A stretch of DNA of 64,000 nt from assembly GCA_947491755.1 (NCBI GenBank), contig CANLKV010000002.1:496001-560000 (forward strand), given 5' to 3'. The notes under the pieces are model-generated. The model was given only the letters and a program-made list of their open reading frames with translations, was not told where the DNA came from and did not search any database. A program made the position numbers and the translations under genes. Positions 8,268-17,290 of the stretch are shown piece after piece. Every line of letters begins with the position of its first letter. Positions within the stretch are counted from its first letter, which is position 1. Source of the DNA: an uncultured Nonlabens sp. Lineage in GTDB: Bacteria > Bacteroidota > Bacteroidia > Flavobacteriales > Flavobacteriaceae.

Positions 8268-10979
8268 TTACAAAGTATAAATAAATCGTACGGTCACAAA
8301 ACGCGGTTGTATGAACGTCTGTTGACTTAATACCGAGATGTTTGTAGCGCTATTACGTACCCGGGAATCGATGTCAAGAATATTGGTTGCACGTATCTCA
8401 TACTCCCATTTTGCATCGCGGTCTTTTCTATAAGATAAGGTCGCATCCCACGTTTGAAACGACTGCTCGTTATTACCGTCGTCTTGAACCGTATAACTGT
8501 AATTGGAACGCAACGTAAACTTTTTGAGGATGTAGGCGTCAAAATCAATGCTAGGTGACTGCGTAATAAATTGTGTCTCACGATCTCCTTGATTGTTATT
8601 AGTCACACTATAGCGGTAGCTTAATGTCACGTTAGGAGCAACCTTAAAATTAGTACGCAAACTAGGGGTATACGTTTGTGAATAGCCTTCATTAACGGTT
8701 TGCAGTCCTTGAATAAATTGGTTGATTTTACTGTAATTGAACCCTGCGTTTAAACTGGCTTGCACTTTTCCAAAGGTGCGTTGTACCCGCCCAGATACAT
8801 TTACATTCTCATCGGCAAAATTTGAATTAAAAAAGGTACTGGTACGCACCACACTGTCAAAATTTGTCAACCCTCTTATCTGATCAACATTACTGCTGTA
8901 AGCTGCCCTTGCAAAAACGTTTGTGTAATTAAACAGGTTAAAACTGGTATAAATTAAACTTACATTGTGAGATAATGCATTTTGCAAATCGGGCTCACCA
9001 AACTGGATACTATTAAAACTATTAAGCACCAATCCTTGTGCTAGCCTAGTAACATCTGTAAACTGGTTGCGCATATCATAACTTAGGGTCAAGGCCTCAC
9101 TTTTCTTAAACTGAATCCTAGTTTCCATTCTAGGCAGGAACCTGAAGAAATTGTCCTTAAAGGTCTCCCCAAACTGTATGTTTTTATTTCCATAAGCATG
9201 TAATGAAAAACCAGGAGAGAAAGTGAATTTTCCAGTTTTCCAACGGTATTGAAAACCTAGATATACATCGCTGAAATTATACTCTGTATCGTTTTCTGAG
9301 AGTCCATTATTAATGTTAGGCGTGGGATCAAAGACATTACCGTTTTCAAGAAACTGGAAAATATTTGAGTTGAATTGCTGTCTACTCAAGATAGTACCTA
9401 GAGATACATTGATGTTGCTTACAGGATTTATAATGTAGTAATAGTCCAGCTTGGCATCGGTTTGATTAGACTTTATCCGGCGATTCTGGCCCAGGCTATA
9501 ATTATCTAATGTAGTATCGAGGCCCAAAGCGTTTGCTGTACTATCAAAAGGGTCTGACCCGTCGGGATTATTAACTAGAATCGCATTATAAAATGGATCT
9601 TCATTTTTAATGAGGTTCTGCGCCTCAAAAGCAAAAATATTATTCTCGTCCAGCGTGTAATAATAATTCAGATTTTGATTGATGCTAAATGGGGACACCT
9701 CGTCGCGCTGGCTTGTGCTTCCCAGCACAGAAGAAAAGAGATTTTGATCTTGCCAGTCATTTGATGTACGAGCGATAACATCATAATCCAGCTGGTTATT
9801 AAAATTAGGCTTGTAAGAGGCACTCAATTTGAGTAATCCTTGATTGCTACGCTCTTTGCTGGTTTGTTCCTGCAATTCATCTGGTATCCCTAATTCAGTA
9901 TTTGTATACTGGATAAAACTGGTCTCTCTCGATAAGATGCGACTGCTGTTGTAAATAACAAAGCCGCTTAAGTCTAAAGATTTGTTAGGGGAATAACTAA
10001 AATTTGCAGTTGCTAGTTTATTCTCGATTTCGACAGCATTATTTTGATTGGTTAAAAAATTCAGGCTATTATCTCCTAAGTTAATAGAGGTACCACTGTC
10101 CCTGCTAGGCGCTCTAAAACCACCACCGAAACCACGAATATCACGGCGAGTTAATGCAACTTCACCTGTATTGTTCAAATCGCCTATAAAGTTGATACTA
10201 TACTTTGGACTATAGTAAAATAATTTAGGCTGGATAAGATACAGCTCATCATCTGGTGAGCTACCAGCCGCCGCCGTGATGTCGCCAAACCAGAAATCCT
10301 CTTTTCCTTCCTTAAGACGGATATTCATGGCAATATTATCTTGATTATTAGTCACACCACTTAATTGACCTACCTCTGCATAATTGCGCAACACCTCTAT
10401 CTTATCTACCGCATTAGAAGGAATATTTTTGGTAGCCAGCTTTGTATCTCCATCAAAAAAGTCCTTACCATTAACCATCAATTTATTAACTACCTTACCT
10501 TCTACCTCGATTTGCCCGTCCTCATTAATGACTACTCCTGGTAAATTTTCTAAAACATCTTCCAGCTTTCTTTCGGTACCATTATTAAAAGAGTCGGCGT
10601 TGTAGATAAGCGTGTCCCCTTTTATGGTAACCGGCATTTCATAAGTAAGCTCAATGGCATCTAGATTATTCTCTGGATTGAGGATATAATTTCTAACTAT
10701 GTCCTCTTCTACAACAATAAGGTCTTCAATAAAAGGCGCCATTCCTATGTAGCTAACCTTCATTTCATAAGTGGCGTTTTTGGCTAGTTCTAACTTAAAT
10801 TCTCCCAGCTCATTTGTGATACCGTAGGATTGTAAAGCTTTTGTCTCTTTATTTATAGCTACAACGTTTGCCAATTCTAGTGGAATATTCAAGCTATCTT
10901 TAACTGTTCCGGTTAATTTGACCTGTGCAACAGCAGTAGTGGCCACTAAGACTAGTAGCAAACGAATAATATTTTTCAT
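8268..10979 (-). CDS. TonB-dependent-receptor-like outer-membrane beta-barrel protein
   Basis: This 903-residue protein has a signal peptide (MKNIIRLLLVLVATTAVAQ). A carboxypeptidase-regulatory-like beta-sandwich follows at about 21-105 (VKLTGTVKDSLNIPLELANV ...). A plug-like region follows at about 110-225, with LEDVLENLPGVVINEDGQIEVEG and KIEVLRNYAEVGQLSGV. A large barrel of the flavobacterial OMP_b-brl_3 type fills the rest. It ends in an aromatic-rich strand (VRFIYTL). I see no clear TonB box. It lies 42 bases downstream of the GLPGLI gene on the same strand, a pairing seen repeatedly in Flavobacteriia, so the two are probably co-transcribed. The substrate is unknown. Confidence 0.88.
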   Translation of the reverse strand: MKNIIRLLLVLVATTAVAQVKLTGTVKDSLNIPLELANVVAINKETKALQSYGITNELGEFKLELAKNATYEMKVSYIGMAPFIEDLIVVEEDIVRNYILNPENNLDAIELTYEMPVTIKGDTLIYNADSFNNGTERKLEDVLENLPGVVINEDGQIEVEGKVVNKLMVNGKDFFDGDTKLATKNIPSNAVDKIEVLRNYAEVGQLSGVTNNQDNIAMNIRLKEGKEDFWFGDITAAAGSSPDDELYLIQPKLFYYSPKYSINFIGDLNNTGEVALTRRDIRGFGGGFRAPSRDSGTSINLGDNSLNFLTNQNNAVEIENKLATANFSYSPNKSLDLSGFVIYNSSRILSRETSFIQYTNTELGIPDELQEQTSKERSNQGLLKLSASYKPNFNNQLDYDVIARTSNDWQDQNLFSSVLGSTSQRDEVSPFSINQNLNYYYTLDENNIFAFEAQNLIKNEDPFYNAILVNNPDGSDPFDSTANALGLDTTLDNYSLGQNRRIKSNQTDAKLDYYYIINPVSNINVSLGTILSRQQFNSNIFQFLENGNVFDPTPNINNGLSENDTEYNFSDVYLGFQYRWKTGKFTFSPGFSLHAYGNKNIQFGETFKDNFFRFLPRMETRIQFKKSEALTLSYDMRNQFTDVTRLAQGLVLNSFNSIQFGEPDLQNALSHNVSLIYTSFNLFNYTNVFARAAYSSNVDQIRGLTNFDSVVRTSTFFNSNFADENVNVSGRVQRTFGKVQASLNAGFNYSKINQFIQGLQTVNEGYSQTYTPSLRTNFKVAPNVTLSYRYSVTNNNQGDRETQFITQSPSIDFDAYILKKFTLRSNYSYTVQDDGNNEQSFQTWDATLSYRKDRDAKWEYEIRATNILDIDSRVRNSATNISVLSQQTFIQPRFVTVRFIYTL

Positions 10980-11021
10980 AGATCATTTTGAGGATGAATT
11001 TTACTAGGAAGTTTGCAATAA

Positions 11022-11831
11022 CTATCCGCGACGACGGCCTCTATTATTTCGCATTTCTAGCATTTTTCTACGCACGGTGGACATATAATCATTTTTGGTA
11101 ATTTCCTTACCACTGTCTGGTGCCTCAATAGTGATCTCTTCTTTAGGGTTTAAAACAATTTTGGAACACAACATTATAGTGTTACCCGCACTCACCTCTA
11201 GTATAAGCCCTGGCAATCCATAAAACTCGCCAGGCCCGTGACCCACAGGTATGTCAAGAGTGTACCACGCTTCTACTTGAGTCATGGCTACAGCAGCGTC
11301 TGTATTATCGTCATCATCTGTATTTAAGTCATCCCAATCAAAATCATACCAGGTTAATTCTTGAGTAGGAATTGATGCAGATGCCTTAAAACACATGTAT
11401 TGACCTATTTGCTTAGTTTCAGATCCCATTTGCCAGTCGATCTTTTGCAATTTGTCTTTAACTAAGAATTTTTTACCGTAAAACTCCTGACTTTGCACTA
11501 GCAAATTTTCTTTCACATTTTTGTATTGCTCGCCTCTCGTGAAATTAGCTCCCCACGAGTCGGTAGCTCCAGATATAGCATCAATTTTTTCTTTTTCCTT
11601 AAATAAGGATTCCTCTTTATTGAAATTAAGTATGTAATTTTTTTCTAACCTGTTTTTTAATCGTGCAGCGACTTGTTTTTTTTGAGCTTCGCTCATTCTT
11701 GCTCCCCAATCGCCTAATTCCATTTTTTGTTTAGAATAATAAAAAGCTTGTCCATTAAATTCTGGGGCAGGACTATGAAGAAACAGCCAAATGAGACCAA
11801 CTGCTGCTATTTTGAAGAAAATTGATTTCAT
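11022..11831 (-). CDS. GLPGLI family protein
   Basis: The 269-residue protein carries the family's naming motif in GPGEFYGLPGLILEVSAG near residues 200-217. It begins with a hydrophobic export segment (IAAVGLIWLFLHSPAP), so it is probably periplasmic or outer-membrane associated. The conserved core also includes KQIGQYMCFKASA and VEAWYTLDIP. The tail RRKMLEMRNNRGRRRG is very basic. GLPGLI proteins have no established biochemical role and usually sit beside TonB-receptor-like barrels, as here. It is the first gene of a two-gene unit. Confidence 0.93.
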   Translation of the reverse strand: MKSIFFKIAAVGLIWLFLHSPAPEFNGQAFYYSKQKMELGDWGARMSEAQKKQVAARLKNRLEKNYILNFNKEESLFKEKEKIDAISGATDSWGANFTRGEQYKNVKENLLVQSQEFYGKKFLVKDKLQKIDWQMGSETKQIGQYMCFKASASIPTQELTWYDFDWDDLNTDDDDNTDAAVAMTQVEAWYTLDIPVGHGPGEFYGLPGLILEVSAGNTIMLCSKIVLNPKEEITIEAPDSGKEITKNDYMSTVRRKMLEMRNNRGRRRG

Positions 11832-11989
11832 GATAGTAAGATTTGTTTAACGATGTTCGTGTAAGATTAAACAATCTATCAGTAGTAATAATCAATTTGC
11901 AAGATTTTTAATATTAATTTATAATCTGAAACATAGAAAAAAGAAGTTTTTATTTTCTCTAAGTACAAAAACCACGGCCTTACAACTGC

Positions 11990-11997
11990 TACCTTTG
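11990..11997 (+). promoter_or_regulatory. Candidate -7 element placing transcription start at the helicase ATG
   Basis: TACCTTTG matches TAnnTTTG exactly and ends 4 bases before ATG 12002. In Bacteroidota the start site lies about 4 bases after this G, so the transcript could be leaderless. No clear -33 element is seen. Confidence 0.35.
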
Positions 11998-12001
11998 TCC
12001 T

Positions 12002-13321
12002 ATGAATCATGCTATTAAAAATCAAAAGGAAATTCTAGATAAACTAGGGATCTCACAACTAAACCCCATGCAGGTTGAGGCTTTTAATACGATTATGGAC
12101 AGTGACGAGGTGGTCCTACTTTCACCCACGGGAACGGGTAAAACATTAGCATTTTTATTACCTCTATTACAAATTATTAAAACAGATATACAAGAAACCC
12201 AGGCCATAATACTTGTACCGTCCAGAGAGCTAGCGATTCAAATAGAGCAGGTCATGCGCGATATGGGTAGCGGTTACAAGGTCAATGCGGTATATGGAGG
12301 CAGGTCCAGTTCCAGCGACAGGTTGCTACTCTCTACAGCGCCAGTTGTACTTATAGGTACGCCTGGCCGTATTGCAGATCACCTGCGTAGAGGTACCGTC
12401 AAAATCAAGCATATAACCACACTAATTCTGGACGAGTTTGACAAATCTCTAGAAACTGGTTTTGAAAAAGAGATGAAAGAAATCGCACAAAGCTTATCAC
12501 AAGTTGATAAGAAAATATTGACGTCTGCCACAGAAAAAGTAAGCATTCCTCATTTCATGGAGATGAAGAAACCCGTGCAATTAAACTTTCTAAAAAAAGA
12601 TAATGCCCTGTTGGCCTTAAAATATATCTTGAGTGATGCTGGTAGCAAATTGAACACGTTACAATCTTTGTTGCTCGATTTATCAAAGCAACGCGGTATT
12701 ATATTTTGCAATTACAAGGAAACCATTGTTGTGGTAAGCGATTTTTTATCGACTGTAGGTATCGATCACTCTCTATTTTATGGTGGTTTAGAACAAGTGG
12801 ATCGAGAACGAGCCTTGATCAAGTTTAGAAACGGGAGTCATCACATATTACTTGCAACAGATCTAGCGGCAAGAGGTATCGATGTGCCAGCACTAGATTA
12901 CATCGTTCACTATCAACTGCCCAGTAGACCAGATGAGTTTATTCATAGAAATGGGCGTACTGCTCGCATGCAGGCAAGCGGTGCCGCGTTCATGATCGTA
13001 GAAACCAAAGAGCATTTACCAGACTTTATACCATCTGCAGCAGAGTACGGAGTAAAATCTGCAACATCAAACCCTATTTTTCCGGTGTGGGAAACCTTGT
13101 ATATATCGGGAGGGCGCAAGGATAAAATATCTAAGGGTGATATCGCTGGACTATTTTTTAAACAAGGAATGCTACAAAAAGAAGAACTGGGACTTATAGA
13201 GCTCAAAAACGACTGCGCCTTTATCGCTGTGCCCTATAACAAGGCGCAATCCCTTGCAACGACCTTAAATAACAGCAAAATTAAAAAGCGCAAAGTGCGC
13301 ATTTCAATATTAAAAACTTAA
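12002..13321 (+). CDS. DEAD-box ATP-dependent RNA helicase with DbpA-type C-terminal RNA-binding domain
   Basis: The 439-residue protein shows the helicase motifs in order: Q-motif region LNPMQVEAF, motif I SPTGTGKT, Ia PSRELA, Ib GTPGR, II LDEFD (DEFD instead of DEAD), III TSAT, V ATDLAARGID, VI HRNGRTAR. The last 75 residues (ISKGDIAGLFFKQG ... KKRKVRISIL) match the DbpA RNA-binding fold, which in E. coli DbpA recognises 23S rRNA hairpin 92. A role in ribosome assembly is therefore likely but inferred. The Asp in place of Ala in motif II is unusual; the two metal/ATP-contacting acidic residues are kept. The small gene downstream starts 11 bases later. Confidence 0.93.
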   Translation: MNHAIKNQKEILDKLGISQLNPMQVEAFNTIMDSDEVVLLSPTGTGKTLAFLLPLLQIIKTDIQETQAIILVPSRELAIQIEQVMRDMGSGYKVNAVYGGRSSSSDRLLLSTAPVVLIGTPGRIADHLRRGTVKIKHITTLILDEFDKSLETGFEKEMKEIAQSLSQVDKKILTSATEKVSIPHFMEMKKPVQLNFLKKDNALLALKYILSDAGSKLNTLQSLLLDLSKQRGIIFCNYKETIVVVSDFLSTVGIDHSLFYGGLEQVDRERALIKFRNGSHHILLATDLAARGIDVPALDYIVHYQLPSRPDEFIHRNGRTARMQASGAAFMIVETKEHLPDFIPSAAEYGVKSATSNPIFPVWETLYISGGRKDKISKGDIAGLFFKQGMLQKEELGLIELKNDCAFIAVPYNKAQSLATTLNNSKIKKRKVRISILKT

Positions 13322-13331
13322 TCAAACGTTA

Positions 13332-13694
13332 ATGACAGCTATCGATCAACCAGACGACGCAAGCATAAGGCAACAAAGCTTTCTAGTACGACATGTATTT
13401 TATGACCTAGAAAACCAGAACAGTGGACTGGACCCTGATAAAAATTATTTTTCTGAGAACGATTTTGCTTCCATTTTACTGCGTGCAGAGCATTTTGGGC
13501 TGGGACTTTTTAATATCGAGGCCTATCTAGACGGTAAGCTTTATGGCACTGAAAATCATGAGACCTACCGCAAAAAGTCGACACAGCCCCAATGGTATAA
13601 AAGTGCATTCGGCAAATTTAAACGTGCTCACAAAGGGATGTTGTATCGAGCAGACTTTAAAGTGTCCCAGCGATTACTGGACAGACAAGAATAA
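13332..13694 (+). CDS. Conserved small protein of unknown function downstream of the helicase
   Basis: This 120-residue soluble protein belongs to a Bacteroidota family I recognise only by pattern, with no known function. Typical features are GLGLFNIEAYLDGKLYGTE in the middle and WYKSAFGKFKRAHKGMLYRA toward the end, both rich in aromatic and charged residues. It has no signal peptide or membrane helix. The 11-base gap to the helicase gene suggests co-transcription, which would hint at an RNA-related setting. Its stop lies 4 bases from the 3' end of the convergent glycosyltransferase gene. Confidence 0.75.
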   Translation: MTAIDQPDDASIRQQSFLVRHVFYDLENQNSGLDPDKNYFSENDFASILLRAEHFGLGLFNIEAYLDGKLYGTENHETYRKKSTQPQWYKSAFGKFKRAHKGMLYRADFKVSQRLLDRQE

Positions 13695-13698
13695 AAGC

Positions 13699-14925
13699 CT
13701 ACTTATTTTTCTCTTGAATCCACGTACTTAAGTATTTGAAATGAGCGTCTGCATGATAAATTGCTATGCGCTCTGTAAAGGTTCTTGCTTTTAAATCTTC
13801 CCAGTTATGCCTTTGTAGTTGATGAAAAAACGCTTTCGCGAAAGCGGACTTCTCATAATCCTTTTTTAAAATAGCAAAACCCTGTCGTTGGTATTGTTCC
13901 CATTGCAATGGCTGTTGATATAATGAAACAGCGCGATCAACAAAATCAGCATCAGTGGTAGTAATAGGACCGCAAGTCTCAGTTGATTGGAACATACCCT
14001 CGGCTGCAGTAGGACTCATAACGCAAGGCAAGCCGTTTTTCATAGCGTCAAATATTTTCCCTTTAAGGCCTGCGCCATAACGTAAAGGAGCGAGTAATAC
14101 GCGATGTTTTGATAAAACAACATCCACACTAGTGGCGTGACCTTTTATAAAAATTCCAGATGCTGGATCGTGCAAATCTAGAATGGCTTGAGAAGCATAG
14201 GCACCATAAATAAATAGGTTAGAATGCGGTAATTGCTTCTTTATCTGTGGCCACAGCTGGTTTTTTAAACGCACCACAGCATCAACGTTAGGCGCGTGTT
14301 TTAAATTACCAATGGTGCAAAAATCACGACGAGATTCAAAAGAGGTAGCACGTGTTATGCCATCTGCTATGGTGTTTTCATCTACTAGAAAAGGTAGATA
14401 AAGCAATCGATGTGCCGGTAGCTCATAATGTTCGACAAGCAGTTGTGCCTCATAACTAGAAATAATGATAGTTACGTCTACTCTATTAATACTACTGATT
14501 TCACGGATGGCAGTCTCCCCACCTAGTCCCAGCTCCACATCCACATTTTGTTCTACAGCTGCACGGCGGGCTTGTCTTAAAAAATGGAGATCCTCTGTAT
14601 CTAGAAGAGTTAGCGCTTGCGGTAATACCTGGCGTACTCTCCAGCCATACTGCTCTTCCATATGAAAACGGTCAAACAATACTATGTTAGGCTGTTCTAG
14701 TAATAAGAAATCATTAAAGCTATCATTATTTAAGCTAATGGATTTCATGGGTATATTTCTGGCCTGTAATGCAGGACACACAGATCCCTTCATCCTGGCA
14801 GCGCTACAAAAAACCACCTGGTAACCCTGATCAGCAAAAAGATCGATTAACTGAATTAATCGATAGCTGGCGGCAGTTTTATCCACCTGGGGCCATATCT
14901 GTCCTATTACAAGCAGCTTGTTCAT
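13699..14925 (-). CDS. GT-B fold glycosyltransferase (GT4-like)
   Basis: This 408-residue protein has a GT-B layout. The N-terminal Rossmann half starts MNKLLVIGQIWPQ with a family-4-like Ser/Arg segment (ASYRLIQLIDLFADQG). The C-terminal half contains FCTIGNLKHAPNVDAV and the nucleotide-sugar-binding region GLKGKIFDAMKNGLPCVMSP near 290-310. The donor and acceptor are not predictable. Residues SAFAKAF near the C-terminus are encoded by a copy of the 16-bp palindrome. It is a lone minus-strand gene between the helicase unit and parA. It starts at ATG 14925, with a TAACTTTG promoter-like element immediately upstream. Confidence 0.85.
   Translation of the reverse strand: MNKLLVIGQIWPQVDKTAASYRLIQLIDLFADQGYQVVFCSAARMKGSVCPALQARNIPMKSISLNNDSFNDFLLLEQPNIVLFDRFHMEEQYGWRVRQVLPQALTLLDTEDLHFLRQARRAAVEQNVDVELGLGGETAIREISSINRVDVTIIISSYEAQLLVEHYELPAHRLLYLPFLVDENTIADGITRATSFESRRDFCTIGNLKHAPNVDAVVRLKNQLWPQIKKQLPHSNLFIYGAYASQAILDLHDPASGIFIKGHATSVDVVLSKHRVLLAPLRYGAGLKGKIFDAMKNGLPCVMSPTAAEGMFQSTETCGPITTTDADFVDRAVSLYQQPLQWEQYQRQGFAILKKDYEKSAFAKAFFHQLQRHNWEDLKARTFTERIAIYHADAHFKYLSTWIQEKNK
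13831..13846. repeat. Palindrome copy 3 (in glycosyltransferase gene)
   Basis: Exact CGCTTTCGCGAAAGCG, read on the minus strand as AFAKA in the C-terminal region of the glycosyltransferase. Confidence 0.95.
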
Positions 14926-14929
14926 GTTA

Positions 14930-14937
14930 CAAAGTTA
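14930..14937 (-). promoter_or_regulatory. Candidate -7 element next to the glycosyltransferase start
   Basis: On the minus strand this reads TAACTTTG, an exact TAnnTTTG match ending 4 bases before the ATG at 14925. The transcript may be leaderless. No -33 element is obvious. Confidence 0.35.
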
Positions 14938-15038
14938 GGTTACAATGTTGTACATAAATAAGGGATAAGTATGGATATATATCGCCAGATTACGGGTAGA
15001 AATATTTACATTAGCAGTCTTAAATTTTCACGATTTTT

Positions 15039-15803
15039 ATGGGTAAAATCATTGCAATAGCAAATCAAAAAGGAGGCGTTGGAAAAACCACAACGGCTGT
15101 CAATCTTGCGGCAGCGCTGGGTGTTCTAGAAAAAAAGGTGTTGTTAATTGATGCAGACCCACAAGCAAATGCATCCTCTGGACTGGGTATTAACGTGGAC
15201 GAGGTAGAAGCTGGAACGTACCAATTGCTGGAGCATACGATGAAGGCAGAAGATCTTATTTTAAAAACAGAATCTCCTAACCTAGACATTATTCCTGCGC
15301 ATATAGACCTGGTTGCTATTGAAATTGAACTGGTAGACCAACCTGATCGTGAGGATATGATGCGCATAGCGATTGCTCCTGTAAAAGAAAACTACGATTA
15401 CATCATACTAGATTGTGCTCCATCACTAGGGCTTTTAACCCTTAATGCATTAACAGCGAGCGATAGCGTTTTAATCCCTATTCAATGCGAGTATTTTGCA
15501 CTGGAAGGTCTAGGTAAATTGTTGAACACGATTAAAAGTGTACAGAATTTGCACAACAATAATCTAGATATAGAAGGATTGCTACTTACTATGTATGACA
15601 GCAGGTTACGACTTTCAAATCAAGTAGTGGAAGAGGTGAATCAGCACTTTGAAGGACTTACATTTAAAACAATTATTCAACGTAATGTACGTTTAAGTGA
15701 AGCACCTTCTTATGGGGAAAGTATTATTAATTATGACGCCGCTAGCAAGGGATCTGAAAATTATTTGAGCCTAGCTAACGAACTCATCCTAAAAAACTCT
15801 TAA
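15039..15803 (+). CDS. parA: Chromosome-partitioning ATPase ParA (Soj)
   Basis: The 254-residue protein is a deviant Walker-A ATPase that moves ParB-parS complexes along the nucleoid. The P-loop KGGVGKTTTAVNLA sits at about 11-24 with both signature lysines. LLIDADPQANASSGLG (Walker A') and YIILDCAPSLGLLTLNAL (Walker B) follow. Length and the directly following parB (4-base gap) fit a chromosomal ParAB pair, and the downstream gene order is the conserved flavobacterial one. I did not see a canonical parS (GTTTCACGTGAAAC-like) in the window. Confidence 0.97.
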   Translation: MGKIIAIANQKGGVGKTTTAVNLAAALGVLEKKVLLIDADPQANASSGLGINVDEVEAGTYQLLEHTMKAEDLILKTESPNLDIIPAHIDLVAIEIELVDQPDREDMMRIAIAPVKENYDYIILDCAPSLGLLTLNALTASDSVLIPIQCEYFALEGLGKLLNTIKSVQNLHNNNLDIEGLLLTMYDSRLRLSNQVVEEVNQHFEGLTFKTIIQRNVRLSEAPSYGESIINYDAASKGSENYLSLANELILKNS

Positions 15804-15807
15804 TCAC

Positions 15808-16704
15808 ATGGCAAAAGCAACTAAAAAACAAGCTTTAGGTCGTGGATTATCTGCCTTACTCAAGGATCCATCCAACGATATAAGTACTGCACAAGATAAA
15901 AATGCCGATAAGATTGTCGGTAATGTGGTAGACCTATCGCTGGAAGATATTGAGATGAATCCATTTCAACCGCGTACTAGTTTTAATGAAGAGCAACTGC
16001 GCGAGCTGGCAAGCTCTATTAAAGAATTAGGTGTCATACAACCTATTACAGTTCGTAAGAAAGGATTTGGTAAATATGAACTGGTTTCTGGCGAGCGCCG
16101 CTGTCGTGCCTCAAAACTATTAGGACTTGAAACGATTCCAGCCTATGTGCGTATAGCAAACGATCAAGAATCTTTAGAAATGGCACTGGTAGAAAACATC
16201 CAGCGTCAGGACCTGGATCCTATTGAAATTGCACTATCCTATCAACGCCTGATTGACGAGATCGATCTAACACAAGAACAAATGAGTGAGCGTGTGGGTA
16301 AAAGTCGTAGCGCTATTGCAAATTACCTTAGATTATTAAAACTGGATCCTATCATCCAGACAGGGATGCGTGATAATTTTATATCTATGGGCCACGGTCG
16401 TGCATTAATTACAGTGGAAAACCTAGACGAACAACTTGAGATTTATCAAAAAATCTTATCTGACAACCTTTCTGTACGCGATACAGAAGCATTAGTTAAG
16501 GAAAACAAGGGGAATACGGTAACGAAAAAAACAAGCAAAAAAAGCTCATTACCTGCTTATGTAGAGAGTAGCGTAGCGACATTGAGCAACAGGCTTAACA
16601 CAAAAATCACCGCGAGTACTACCTCAAAAGGCAAAGGGAAATTGACGATCAACTTCCGTTCTAAAGAAGACCTAGAGCGAATCACTAAGTTAATCAATGG
16701 CTAG
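15808..16704 (+). CDS. parB: Chromosome-partitioning protein ParB (CTPase clamp)
   Basis: The 298-residue protein has the ParB N-domain at about 45-135: NPFQPRTSF, then IKELGVIQPITVRK and the CTP-binding motif GERRCRASKLLG. A helix-turn-helix DNA-binding core follows (LVENIQRQDLDPIE, LTQEQMSERVGKSRSAIANY). A Lys/Ser-rich linker leads to a C-terminal dimerisation region (NRLNTKITASTTSKGKGKLT). It loads on parS and slides as a clamp. Its end overlaps the DUF5683 gene by 8 bases, so the run is translationally coupled. Confidence 0.97.
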   Translation: MAKATKKQALGRGLSALLKDPSNDISTAQDKNADKIVGNVVDLSLEDIEMNPFQPRTSFNEEQLRELASSIKELGVIQPITVRKKGFGKYELVSGERRCRASKLLGLETIPAYVRIANDQESLEMALVENIQRQDLDPIEIALSYQRLIDEIDLTQEQMSERVGKSRSAIANYLRLLKLDPIIQTGMRDNFISMGHGRALITVENLDEQLEIYQKILSDNLSVRDTEALVKENKGNTVTKKTSKKSSLPAYVESSVATLSNRLNTKITASTTSKGKGKLTINFRSKEDLERITKLING

Positions 16705-17287
16705 ACTACTGCCTTTTATTCTTTTTTTTATCACGAGCAGTATAGGTCTAGCTCAAAAAACGGGTGACGTTTTACAAATAGATGCTGTTACAGATACGCT
16801 AGTGCCTTTGAGCAGTGATTATCTGTACGATGCTAATAGGCCTTCAAAAGCAGCATTCTACAGTGCCGTATTGCCTGGACTGGGGCAAGCCTACAATAAA
16901 AAATACTGGAAAATACCGCTGGTATATGCCGCGCTAGGCGGTTCTGTTTTTGCCTACATTACTAATGATAACGAATACCAGCGGCTGCGCACTGCCTTTC
17001 AAATACGTCTTGCTGGGGGAACAGATGATGAATTTTCTAGACCTGACGGGACACCTATTATAAGTAATAACGGTCTAGAGCGAGCACAAAAAGTATCACA
17101 ACGCAATAAAGAATTGAGTTTACTAATTGCTGCAGCTTTCTATGCCATACAAATTATCGATGCAAATGTAGATGGCCATTTAAGCCAGTTTGACGTTGAT
17201 AGAAATTTAAGCTTGCTGCCTTACATGGATTTTAATCAATCAACTTCGGGCAGTAGCTATGGTTTCACATTATCATATACATTTTAA
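16697..17287 (+). CDS. DUF5683 domain membrane protein
   Basis: The 196-residue protein starts with a signal peptide (LLPFILFFITSSIGLAQ). It has the family core RPSKAAFYSAVLPGLGQAYNKKYW and IPLVYAALGGSVFAYITNDNEYQRLRTAF, then a second hydrophobic helix (LSLLIAAAFYAIQIIDANVDGHL). It is found between parB and dapB across Flavobacteriia. Function is unknown; the placement suggests only co-expression. The C-terminal GFTLSYTF looks like a final barrel strand, so outer-membrane association is possible. Confidence 0.88.
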   Translation: MARLLPFILFFITSSIGLAQKTGDVLQIDAVTDTLVPLSSDYLYDANRPSKAAFYSAVLPGLGQAYNKKYWKIPLVYAALGGSVFAYITNDNEYQRLRTAFQIRLAGGTDDEFSRPDGTPIISNNGLERAQKVSQRNKELSLLIAAAFYAIQIIDANVDGHLSQFDVDRNLSLLPYMDFNQSTSGSSYGFTLSYTF

Positions 17288-17290
17288 CAC

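Noticed and set aside
15039-16704. A parS site near parAB, and the idea that the 16-bp palindrome is parS
   Set aside because: I found no GTTTCACGTGAAAC-like sequence in the window. The palindrome is far too frequent and evenly spread for parS, which clusters near the origin, and it differs in sequence.
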